A DNA stretch of 51,860 bases from NCBI GenBank assembly GCA_031292555.1, contig JARLGV010000061.1, positions 1 through 51,860 on the forward strand. The letters run 5' to 3'. The translations under genes were made by a program, and so were the position numbers. Positions 25,703 through 33,175 of the stretch are shown here, piece by piece (the stretch's first letter is position 1; each line of letters opens with the position of its first letter). The stretch comes from Fimbriimonas sp. GTDB lineage: Bacteria > Armatimonadota > Fimbriimonadia > Fimbriimonadales > Fimbriimonadaceae. Below the pieces are notes generated by a model. That model saw only the letters and a program-made list of their open reading frames with translations. It was not told where the DNA came from and did not search any database.

Positions 25703-26932
25703 GTGAGGGACGTAACCGATCTTAGGCGTGCCCAAAGCGAGATACTAGAATTGAACGCCGCCCTCGAACAACATGCGCTCGAACTCGAGGAGGCAACACT
25801 CGAAGCCGAGCGGGCGAATGGGGCCAAAAGCGAGTTCCTTTCGCGAATGAGCCACGAACTCCGAACCCCGCTGAACGCCATATTGGGATTTGCTCAAATC
25901 CTCGGGATGCAAACAACTGACCCGGGCATCCTCGATTCTGCAGCCGCAATCCTGGAGGCTGGCCACCATCTGCTTGGGCTCGTCAACGAAATCTTGGATA
26001 TTGCCAGAATAGAATCGGGACGGCTCGATTGCAGCCTCGAATCGACATCTGTCCAAAGCTGCGTCCGTGGCGCGGTCGACTTGGTTCGTCAGGACGCTCT
26101 CAGTCGCAAGATCGAAATCAGAGTGGATAGAGCAATTGACACTTACTATGTCCTTGCAGATCGCAAGCGTCTCGTCCAGATCTTCGCGAACCTGCTTTCG
26201 AACGCCGTGAAGTACAACAAAGATGCGGGGTCCGTAACCGTTCAATGTGGGAAATGTGATGCTGGAACATGCCGAATCCGAGTAAGAGACACTGGTCGCG
26301 GGCTTCCCCAAAACGCGGAGGAATGGCTATTCAAACCGTTCGAACGCGGACCCGATCGTGCGGTCCCAGGTACCGGTCTCGGGTTGGCCCTTTCCCGCAG
26401 CTTGGCTGGTTTGATGGGAGGCAATCTAGTTTGCGAAACAAGCGATTCGTCGGGCACCGCATTTATCGTCGAGATGACGACGGCGCCGAGACCCGCCGAT
26501 GAGAACTTGCACTCGGACACACTTCATCGGGCTCATTCCAACGCGCTACCGGATCCACTCGATATCGTACTGATCGAAGATGACCCGGCAAGTGCCCGTC
26601 TATTGAAGAAGTTCTTTGCTCCGTTCGAGACCGTCAACCTGCGGATTTCCGACTCGGGCGACGACGGACTAAGGTCGATCCAGGCTAAACGACCCGATGC
26701 GATCCTTCTCGATCTGAATCTGCCCGACCTTTCAGGGATCGAGATACTCAAACAGATGCAGGCATCCAACGATACATGCGACATTCCCGTCATCGTCTTG
26801 ACTGCCGATGCAACCGACGCCATGATGGAGATCGCGTTACGGGAAGGGGCGGCCGGCTACCTCACAAAGCCGATTGCTTTTGAGGCTCTGACGTCAGTAT
26901 TGCGACGCGAAACAACGCGGAGTAAGCCTTGA
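25703..26932 (+). pseudogene. Hybrid histidine kinase, C-terminal half (HisKA-HATPase-receiver)
   Basis: The downstream half of the split kinase, in the same frame. It contains a coiled coil, HisKA with SEFLSRMSHELRTPLNAILGF (phospho-His), HATPase_c with NLLSNAVKYN, RDTGRGLP and GTGLGLA, and a C-terminal receiver (IEDDPASA, phospho-Asp in LLDLNLPDLSG, Lys in YLTKPI). All catalytic residues are intact. A GTG at 25703 could start a 409-residue soluble kinase without sensors, but no ribosome-binding site is visible, so it may not be translated efficiently. Read-through or a reversion would give a protein of about 830 residues. Confidence 0.8.
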
Positions 26933-26940
26933 TGCGGCGA

Positions 26941-26985
26941 CGGCACAATCGGATCGTAGCAATACGCCACGATCCGATTGTGCCG
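26941..26985. terminator. Bidirectional terminator with perfect 17-bp stem
   Basis: CGGCACAATCGGATCGT (26941-26957) is perfectly repeated in inverse orientation at 26969-26985, with an 11-nt loop. It lies exactly between the convergent ends of the split kinase (26932) and the small membrane protein (26991). Confidence 0.85.
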
Positions 26986-26990
26986 TTCAC

Positions 26991-27212
26991 CTAGGTCTTA
27001 GATACGCCGGATGGCGCCGAAGGCGCCTGGGGCGCTCCACGCGGTTGCTTCAGCTTTAGGCCCCCGGGAGGCGAGAAAGGAACTGGCTTGATGACCATGT
27101 TCGAAATGTCGCCTGAGGACGAGCGGAAGTACATCATGCCGAAGACTATCGCCGCGATTACGGCGACCAGCACCACGACAATCACAATCGGCTTAGAGAT
27201 CTCGGATTTCAT
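26991..27212 (-). CDS. Small single-pass membrane protein, prepilin partner (module 2)
   Basis: A 73-residue protein with an N-terminal basic/polar start (MKSEISKP), one membrane helix (about residues 9-28, IVIVVVLVAVIAAIVFGMMY) and a tail of about 40 residues rich in Pro, Ser, Gly, Gln and Ala. No family recognised. It begins 7 bp after the stop of the prepilin gene and is clearly coupled to it. Architecture matches the partner in module 1 rather than the lipoprotein versions in modules 3 and 4. Confidence 0.72.
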   Translation of the reverse strand: MKSEISKPIVIVVVLVAVIAAIVFGMMYFRSSSGDISNMVIKPVPFSPPGGLKLKQPRGAPQAPSAPSGVSKT

Positions 27213-27219
27213 CGTCCGA

Positions 27220-28086
27220 TCACTTCGTAGCGTCCCACCAGGTTCCCCAATAGTGGATCATGGTATCCGATAGGTAGAAGGTCGACCAAGCGTTGTTCGG
27301 CGTGTAATTGCCGACGCTCGAGTTGCTCGCCCACCACTGATACGTTTGTGCCCCACAATCGGCGGTCTGGAACTGCATGCCCTTCTTGATTGCCGCGTGC
27401 CCATCCATGAAACCGCTTGCAAATCCACCCGCGTGCCAGTTTGTAGCAGCGCGACCGATACCCACCGTAGTCGCATCGCCACTGTCGTATTGGTTCGGGC
27501 TGTTGTTCGTTGAATAGCAGCTTCCCTGGGTACCGTCGAAGGCAAAGCCTCCGCCGTTAGTGTTGCTAACCGGGTCAAACACCGAGATCAATTGCATCAG
27601 GGCCGAAGTCTGCTCGGTACCGGTGTAAGTGCGCGGAATCGGCAACCCGGTTACCGCATCCGAACCGTACATCAAACCGTTGTTATTCCAAGACAATGTC
27701 TGTTCGGTTTCCCAGTCGCCCCAATACCCGGTCGACGGCATCGTCCGTCCGCCAACGATCGTCGGGATTCCTCCCGCGGCATCCCAGACGATATCGATGC
27801 TCTTCGTGTACGGGTAGAGCTTCTGAACGGCATAGCTTCCGCCAATAGGGTCGTCCCAATTTCCGTCCTGCCACGACAGGAAACAGGTGTCATCGCTGTC
27901 GTTGGCATACATCACGCCGGCGAGGACGTTCTGTTTCAAGTTGGAAATAGTCACCGTCTGCTTCGCTGCCCGTTTAGCTTGGGCAAAGACGGGGAAGAGT
28001 ATCGCGGCAAGTATGGCGATAATGGCAATAACAACAAGTAGCTCGATCAGAGTGAAAGCTCTGCGATTCGGACTGAGATATGACAC
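27220..28086 (-). CDS. Prepilin-type protein with H-X9-DG motif (module 2)
   Basis: A 288-residue pseudopilin-like protein. The leader [10 protein letters not shown] precedes [12 protein letters not shown] (Ala rather than Gly at -1; Glu at +5), and the helix ends [14 protein letters not shown]. The C-terminal domain contains the complete H-X9-DG motif (NWH then nine residues, then DGH). The GTG at 28086 is preferred: GGAGG lies 9 nt upstream; upstream ATG codons lack a site. It forms a two-gene unit with the small membrane protein, with its own promoter. No enzyme or transporter gene is attached. Probably cell-envelope displayed; partner and substrate unknown. Confidence 0.87.
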   Translation of the reverse strand: MSYLSPNRRAFTLIELLVVIAIIAILAAILFPVFAQAKRAAKQTVTISNLKQNVLAGVMYANDSDDTCFLSWQDGNWDDPIGGSYAVQKLYPYTKSIDIVWDAAGGIPTIVGGRTMPSTGYWGDWETEQTLSWNNNGLMYGSDAVTGLPIPRTYTGTEQTSALMQLISVFDPVSNTNGGGFAFDGTQGSCYSTNNSPNQYDSGDATTVGIGRAATNWHAGGFASGFMDGHAAIKKGMQFQTADCGAQTYQWWASNSSVGNYTPNNAWSTFYLSDTMIHYWGTWWDATK

Positions 28087-28147
28087 TGGAATTCGCCTCC
28101 TCATAGCCAAATAGGCATAGGGCAATATTGGTCCCTAACAGTTGAAG

Positions 28148-28176
28148 ATTATATCGTACAAACTTAAACGAATCAC
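28148..28176 (-). promoter_or_regulatory. Promoter of prepilin module 2
   Basis: On the minus strand a perfect TATAAT (28153-28148) is preceded by a weak GTGATT at 17-bp spacing, about 60 bp upstream of the prepilin start. Called on the -10 box. Confidence 0.45.
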
Positions 28177-28225
28177 ACTTGAACCAGAATTATTCACGTG
28201 GATATTCTCAAGGTTGCCTCGCGTC

Positions 28226-29512
28226 TCATGCCAGCAATGCCCGATCCAGATCCCGAGCGATGTCGCGCTCGTCCTCAAGGCCGATGCTCAGCCGAATCCC
28301 GCCCGGGCTGATTCCCGCTTTCACCTGTACATCCAACGGGATAGCGCTGTGCGTCATCGATGCAGGATGCTCCACTAACGTTCTTATCTGGCCCAAGCTG
28401 ACCGCCAACGTAATGCTTAACGAGTTCACGGCCAGGTAATTCATGGTCCTGATCGCCTTTCGATAGGCGACCTCAGGCGTTCCCGCCATTTCAAAGTAGA
28501 TCATCGAGCCCGGTGCAAAGTTCCCATCGATATCCAACATTTGGGTCATGGCAAGCGACCGTTGTGGGTAGGAATCCAGGCCAGGGTAAATCACTTGATC
28601 AATGCCCGGCTGGAGTTCCAAGAACTCGGCAACGTACTTTGCCGTCTTCTGCTGGCGCTCCATACGCAGCGCAAGGGTGGGAATCCCGTAGACCAAGATA
28701 TGCCACGACGGATGAGGCGAAATCGAACCGCCGAAATCCTTGCGGAACACGAGGAGGTCCGTCTCGCTCGCGTGGGGCCCGACCACGACTCCGCCCATAT
28801 CCGCCCCGAAACCGCCCAGGTTCTTCGTTAAGCTGTGAACAACGAAGTCGACACCCATCGTTAACGGCCGCTGACAATAGGGAGTAGCGAAAGTGTTGTC
28901 GACTACTACTTTGACTGCCTCCTCGGCAGGCCGAACCGCATTGATCTCGCGAACGACCTCCACGACCATCCGGAGGTCCACTAATTCGAGGGTCGGATTC
29001 GAAGGCGTTTCAAAGTAGAGGATGCGCGTTTCTGGGGCAACTGCGTCTAGAATTTGCTCGCGCGTCGAGAATTCGCAGAACGAATGCCTGATGCCAAACC
29101 GGGTGAGCCAGTGCGTAATCAGGGAGTAGGTGCATCCATAGATCTTTGGGCTCGTCACTAGATGATCGCCCGCCTTAAGGTGGACACCCAGGATCGCAGA
29201 AATTGCAGCCATGCCACTGGCAAAGGCGACCGCCGCTTCACCTTTCTCCGCGAACGCAAGCGTCTCTTCGAGAAGCCCTCGGCAGGGCTCATCGAGCCGT
29301 TCGTAGATGTAGATCGGTTTCGTCGTATTGCGATCCAGATCAGGGTTGGCAAACTGCTGAAACCCTTGGGCGCCTCGTTCGACGCTGCGAAGACGGAACG
29401 CGGCCGACGTGGAAACCGGCGGGAGGATGTGATCTTGGAAGTCCCACTTCTCGCTGCGAAACCTCCCATGTATTAGTATCGAACGCTCGTGGTAGTCGCG
29501 ATGCTCCGCCAT
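28226..29512 (-). CDS. Trans-sulfuration-family PLP enzyme
   Basis: A 428-residue fold-type I PLP enzyme of the cystathionine gamma-synthase/methionine gamma-lyase group. The PLP lysine is Lys230 in VVHSLTKNLGG; SNPTLELVDL and VVVDNTFATPYCQRPL (Asp for the pyridine nitrogen) are conserved. It carries an N-terminal segment with IYIYERLDEP in place of the more usual Y.R..NPT, suggesting a divergent subgroup. It would act on O-acyl-homoserine, cystathionine or methionine in sulfur amino-acid metabolism; which one cannot be decided. ATG 29512 has GAGGAG 6 nt upstream. No SAM riboswitch was recognised in the leader. Confidence 0.85.
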   Translation of the reverse strand: MAEHRDYHERSILIHGRFRSEKWDFQDHILPPVSTSAAFRLRSVERGAQGFQQFANPDLDRNTTKPIYIYERLDEPCRGLLEETLAFAEKGEAAVAFASGMAAISAILGVHLKAGDHLVTSPKIYGCTYSLITHWLTRFGIRHSFCEFSTREQILDAVAPETRILYFETPSNPTLELVDLRMVVEVVREINAVRPAEEAVKVVVDNTFATPYCQRPLTMGVDFVVHSLTKNLGGFGADMGGVVVGPHASETDLLVFRKDFGGSISPHPSWHILVYGIPTLALRMERQQKTAKYVAEFLELQPGIDQVIYPGLDSYPQRSLAMTQMLDIDGNFAPGSMIYFEMAGTPEVAYRKAIRTMNYLAVNSLSITLAVSLGQIRTLVEHPASMTHSAIPLDVQVKAGISPGGIRLSIGLEDERDIARDLDRALLA

Positions 29513-29630
29513 TGGATGCTCCTCTCCCGTCTCCGTCAAACCACTTGATCGGCTGCCGTTATCTGATAGGACGCCCGAACGGCCCAATTGTTGGAAGCCA
29601 GGCTGACGATGGACGCCCCCGGGGCTCGAT

Positions 29631-30716
29631 TCAGGAAACTCGACGCATGACGACGGTGACTTCACTGCGGTTGTGGTAAAGCTGCCTGGCGCCTAAGATC
29701 GAGAATCCTTCTGCAAGCCGGTCTAGATTTTCATGGAGCATCTCCAAGACCCGTTTCGAATCGGCCGCCGTCGGCCCAGCCTTAGGCATCTTAAGAGTCA
29801 TCACGGCGACGCCGTCAGGGGTCAGGCGCTCCGCGAAACCTAGCATGATCTCGATCGAATCCCTCGCGTCCATCTTCATATCGTTCACGATCGCCGAGAA
29901 CCGCTTGGTCCCAGGCGAATACTCCTGGATCCGCCTCCGGAAATAGTTGATCGCCCGATTGGACTTGAGCTTCGGATCCAGATAACCAGGATCAACGGCA
30001 TCGACTTTGAGCCCTTGCTCAGCCAGTACTCGGCTCCAACCGCCTGGCGATGCACCTATGTCAAGCGCCAAACCCCGATTCGGAAACGTGAACCCAAACA
30101 CGCTCATCGCCTCAAGCAGTTTGAATTCGGCGCGACTGACTTGGTCCTCTTCGCGTTTGAATCTGTGCCTTCCTCCCGGCCAGTCGCTTCGATTCTCCGC
30201 TGCCAAAGACAGGCCGACATAGGCCCTAGCAGGTGTGCTTATGATAGAAACGACGTGGTGCGGATGACGGCAATCCATTCTTGCCCCGCTCGATCCCTCG
30301 AGTTGGAGGGACATGGACTCGTTTAGCACGACTTTCCGATAGGGGAGTTTGCCTTCGCCGAGAACGCGGGATTGGACCGAGAAAGTACGTTCAGAATCCA
30401 AACGCGGCGCCAAATCGTGACCGAGAGCGAGGATCGTCTCCAAGTCAGATTCATCCCCTTTGAGTTCGACCTCGTAATCCACCGGGCAGAGGTGCCGAAT
30501 GAACACTGATCCGAAACTGGTCACCTTCTGCGAAAACCGGACGAAATCGAGTTCCGTTCGAACGAGCAAGATGCTTCCTTGCACCGCGTCGCCTGTATCC
30601 AGCCAAATGCCAGGAAATTCGACATGGCCGATACGGCGCAACTCCTCAAATGCGAGACCGTCCGACTCGGCATCGCAAGTAACCAAAACCCGATGGCCCG
30701 CGTTCGTACTCAGCAA
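29631..30716 (-). CDS. RlmM-like SAM-dependent rRNA 2'-O-methyltransferase
   Basis: A 361-residue protein with an N-terminal THUMP-like region (about 1-170) and a C-terminal RrmJ/FtsJ Rossmann fold. Motif I is LALDIGASPGGWS (residues 217-228). The K-D-K-E catalytic tetrad of RNA ribose methyltransferases is complete: Lys199 (SRAEFKLLEA), Asp279 (VNDMKMD), Lys309 (MTLKMP) and Glu352 (RSEVTVVM). This layout matches RlmM, which methylates 23S rRNA C2498, though orthology is not shown. Located upstream of the trans-sulfuration gene on the same strand, with 118 bp between them; functional linkage is unlikely. Confidence 0.85.
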   Translation of the reverse strand: MLSTNAGHRVLVTCDAESDGLAFEELRRIGHVEFPGIWLDTGDAVQGSILLVRTELDFVRFSQKVTSFGSVFIRHLCPVDYEVELKGDESDLETILALGHDLAPRLDSERTFSVQSRVLGEGKLPYRKVVLNESMSLQLEGSSGARMDCRHPHHVVSIISTPARAYVGLSLAAENRSDWPGGRHRFKREEDQVSRAEFKLLEAMSVFGFTFPNRGLALDIGASPGGWSRVLAEQGLKVDAVDPGYLDPKLKSNRAINYFRRRIQEYSPGTKRFSAIVNDMKMDARDSIEIMLGFAERLTPDGVAVMTLKMPKAGPTAADSKRVLEMLHENLDRLAEGFSILGARQLYHNRSEVTVVMRRVS

Positions 30717-30790
30717 CGGATCATTCTACTGTTCGAACGAGCGATGAGACACGCTCATCGCTCGCATCGAGATGGTCGTCGACTCGACCA

Positions 30791-31042
30791 CTAGCTTTTG
30801 CCGATTGATGTTCCCGATCCGGCTTCAGGCGCAGCTTGGGGCGCCGTTGTTGTCCCGCCACCTCCGTGTTCCCTGGCGTACCGAGCACGATCCTCCGCCA
30901 TGTGTTTCCAAGCGTCCGCGGGCATGGGTCCGCCCTTGAACAACTTGGACTGCTCAGAAGACAGCTTGGGATTGGACGGGGGGCCACATCCAACGCCGGC
31001 AAGACTCACAACTCCAACTAGAACCAATAACTTGAGCTTCAT
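30791..31042 (-). CDS. Small lipoprotein, prepilin partner (module 3)
   Basis: An 83-residue predicted lipoprotein. The signal MKLKLLVLVGVVSLAGVGC ends in a lipobox with Cys19. The mature part has a short helix (SSEQSKLFKGGPMPADAWKH) and a Gly/Thr/Ala/Pro-rich tail (GGGGTTTAPQAAPEAGS). No family recognised. It lies 81 bp downstream of the module 3 prepilin with a 9-bp hairpin in between, and its ATG is preceded by a purine-rich GGGAGGGGTGGAGAACA leader. Confidence 0.72.
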   Translation of the reverse strand: MKLKLLVLVGVVSLAGVGCGPPSNPKLSSEQSKLFKGGPMPADAWKHMAEDRARYAREHGGGGTTTAPQAAPEAGSGTSIGKS

Positions 31043-31085
31043 TGTTCTCCACCCCTCCCTGGCCGCATCGACGTGGCCCGGGGGG

Positions 31086-31107
31086 GGTGCGGCCTTACGG
31101 CCGCACC
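31086..31107. terminator. Intercistronic hairpin in prepilin module 3
   Basis: GGTGCGGCC-TTAC-GGCCGCACC forms a 9-bp perfect stem with a 4-nt loop, between the prepilin (stop 31124) and lipoprotein (start 31042) genes. An eight-base G/C homopolymer (31080-31087) overlaps its edge. It could be a partial terminator or processing site lowering expression of the lipoprotein. Confidence 0.6.
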
Positions 31108-31123
31108 TGGTTCGGTGGTTTCG

Positions 31124-32014
31124 CTATCGAAGCGAGTTCCACATGTTGTTGAGAGGCTGATTGACTGGATCCGGGTCCGTCGCAACGGGATTAAGGGTCT
31201 TCGAGTGCCCATCGGCGAACGAGAAGTTCGCGTGATTGGCATTGGTCAGACTGATCGCGCCGCGCGGTCCCTTCGGGAACGGATTGCTCGAACTCTCCAG
31301 CGGTCGCGTTCCATCGGGAATCTGCACCGGAGCAGCCCAGTTCCAGTTTCCGCTGTCTTGAGTGCACTGAATGCAGAACTCGGGGCTACCGAAGAACGAC
31401 GACGTATTGCCGTCGCCGCCTTGAGCGATCGCATCGTAGTCGAACTTGTCAGCCAACATGATCGTCTCGCCGGGTTTTGTTACCTGGGTGCTGGAGATCG
31501 TGTCGGCAGTGAACCAAGAGCCCGGGCAGGCATCTGGCTGAACCATTGGCACGAATAGCCCGGAAGGAACGCAGTGACCGGTGCAGCCACAAGACTGCGT
31601 GACCAATGAGTTCTGAGGGTGATAGTAGGCATTGACTCCGAATGAGATCGGAATGCCGGCCCACCCGTTCAGCCAATCCCGAGGCGGTTGCCATCCGGTC
31701 AGGTCGCCCTTATCGTACTGCGAAGAGTCGAATGGGCTGCGGAATACCCCGTTGTTTTTGACATAAGGGAACACGACGGTTGCCCAAGTGGCATTCCAGT
31801 CGGCTCGAATGGCAAATGGATAGTTGTCATCCACGTCGCCCGCGTACATGATGACGCCGAGGGTAAGTTCCTTCGTGCCCGATAGGTCGGTTGTGTTCTT
31901 CGCCGCCGATTTGGCCTGAGCGAACACTGGGAACAGAATCGATGCGAGTATCGCGATGATTGCGATGACAACAAGCAGTTCAATTAAGGTGAATGCATTT
32001 GATGATTTGCGCAC
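31124..32014 (-). CDS. Prepilin-type protein (module 3)
   Basis: A 296-residue pseudopilin-like protein. Leader MRKSSNA is followed by FTLIELLVV (Ala at -1, Glu at +5), then [14 protein letters not shown]. The C-terminal domain has a cluster of Cys (CGCTGHC and CIQCTQ) and a degenerate DG motif: His lies seven rather than ten residues before the Asp (NHANFSFADGH). GTG start at 32014 with GAAGG upstream. Divergent from a LacI-family gene with operator-like palindromes in between, so expression is probably under that regulator. Confidence 0.87.
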   Translation of the reverse strand: MRKSSNAFTLIELLVVIAIIAILASILFPVFAQAKSAAKNTTDLSGTKELTLGVIMYAGDVDDNYPFAIRADWNATWATVVFPYVKNNGVFRSPFDSSQYDKGDLTGWQPPRDWLNGWAGIPISFGVNAYYHPQNSLVTQSCGCTGHCVPSGLFVPMVQPDACPGSWFTADTISSTQVTKPGETIMLADKFDYDAIAQGGDGNTSSFFGSPEFCIQCTQDSGNWNWAAPVQIPDGTRPLESSSNPFPKGPRGAISLTNANHANFSFADGHSKTLNPVATDPDPVNQPLNNMWNSLR

Positions 32015-32026
32015 GTTAACCTTCTT

Positions 32027-32044
32027 GAGCGCTCAGTAGCGCTC
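32027..32044. promoter_or_regulatory. Inverted repeat upstream of prepilin module 3
   Basis: GAGCGC-TCAGTA-GCGCTC is a perfect 6-bp inverted repeat with a 6-nt spacer, 13 bp upstream of the prepilin start in the divergent LacI/prepilin region. It may be an operator. Confidence 0.45.
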
Positions 32045-32072
32045 GAAAGGTATGATACAGTTGATTCAGCGC

Positions 32073-32100
32073 TTGATCAAACGGATTCAGGACATATTGT
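32073..32100 (+). promoter_or_regulatory. LacI-gene promoter overlapped by an operator-like palindrome
   Basis: TTGATC (32073-32078) and TATTGT (32095-32100) at 16-bp spacing form a plausible promoter. The -35 is part of the perfect palindrome TTGATCAA (32073-32080), a layout that suggests autoregulation by the LacI-family protein. Its regulator is inferred from position. Confidence 0.45.
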
Positions 32101-32128
32101 AAAATCTATCGTTTTCGGAGGTAGATCC

Positions 32129-33151
32129 ATGAGTGAGAAAGTACATCTCTGGACAAAGAACAAGTCGGCTACTCTGAAAGATGTTGCACTAGATGTCGGC
32201 GTCAGTGAATCGCTCGTGTCGTTTGTTCTCAACGGTTCCCGGTCCGGCGCCCGGGTTTCTGAGGAGACTCGAATGCTGATCGTCGAAGCCGGAAGCCGGC
32301 TCGGCTACCGACCCAACGCGCTGGCGCGGTCGTTGAACACGGGTCGTACGGAGCGACTCGGCGTCTATTCCAGTCGCGCCAGGATCGACGCCAGAAACAT
32401 GTTCTTTGCAGATCTCATCGGAGGAATCTCGGAACGAGCCAGAGAGACGGGGATGAACGTAGTCATCCACGCATCGGGAGACGGCACCAAGAAATTGCTT
32501 GACTTGGTCTCGAATCGAGCGATCGACGGCCTCCTGGTCTATGCCGCCCACAACGATCCGATCCTGCGATTCCTGGGGCAGTTGGTCGTACCAGCGGTGG
32601 CGCTCGCCGACAAAATCGAGTCACTCCCTTCCGCAGTTGTAGATGACAAAGGCGGAGGAACACTTCAGGCACAGCACTTGTGGCAGTTGGGCCATCGTCA
32701 TGTTTTGCTCAAGCAGTCAAACATGACGCCATCCTCGGCTAGAGATAGGATGCTTGGATTTGCAGAGACGGCCGAAGGGCTGGGTATGACGCTAAGTTGG
32801 AGCTACGAAGAGCCGCTAGTCCCCGAGGGCGTCAACTCGGACGACGTGGCACTCCTCACCCGAAGGCAGAATCGTGCAACCGCACTGGTCGGCTGGCATG
32901 ATGCCACCGCCGAAGCGGCATGCCACAAACTGACCTCGTTGGGCATCTCGATACCGGGCGACGTCGCCGTTGTCGGGTTCGACGGGTTCACAAAGATGTT
33001 TGCGCCGAAATACGAACTCACGACGATCTGTGCCCATTGGGACCGGGTGGGTTATTCGGCTGCGAAAACACTGACCGACATGATTGAGGGCAAAAGAGCT
33101 CCCGAGGTGACGGTCCAGCCGGTTGACTTCGTGCGTGGAAAGACGACCTAG
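32129..33151 (+). CDS. LacI-family transcriptional regulator
   Basis: A 340-residue regulator. The N-terminal LacI HTH is at about residues 14-36 (TLKDVALDVGVSESLVSFVLNG) with the hinge helix RPNALARSLNTG, followed by the periplasmic-binding-like effector domain (RTERLGVYS, IDGLLVYAAH, LGHRHVLLKQ, DVAVVGFDGF). GGAGG precedes the ATG. It is divergent from prepilin module 3 and converges on the barrel/propeller glycosidase gene, 25 bp away, suggesting it controls one or both. The effector is probably a sugar. Confidence 0.9.
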   Translation: MSEKVHLWTKNKSATLKDVALDVGVSESLVSFVLNGSRSGARVSEETRMLIVEAGSRLGYRPNALARSLNTGRTERLGVYSSRARIDARNMFFADLIGGISERARETGMNVVIHASGDGTKKLLDLVSNRAIDGLLVYAAHNDPILRFLGQLVVPAVALADKIESLPSAVVDDKGGGTLQAQHLWQLGHRHVLLKQSNMTPSSARDRMLGFAETAEGLGMTLSWSYEEPLVPEGVNSDDVALLTRRQNRATALVGWHDATAEAACHKLTSLGISIPGDVAVVGFDGFTKMFAPKYELTTICAHWDRVGYSAAKTLTDMIEGKRAPEVTVQPVDFVRGKTT

Positions 33152-33175
33152 TCGCCGCACATGCACCTAGTTTCG

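Noticed and set aside
29513-29630. SAM or other sulfur-related riboswitch before the trans-sulfuration gene
   Set aside because: I saw none of the conserved SAM-I core strings or a compatible set of stems; the leader is short.
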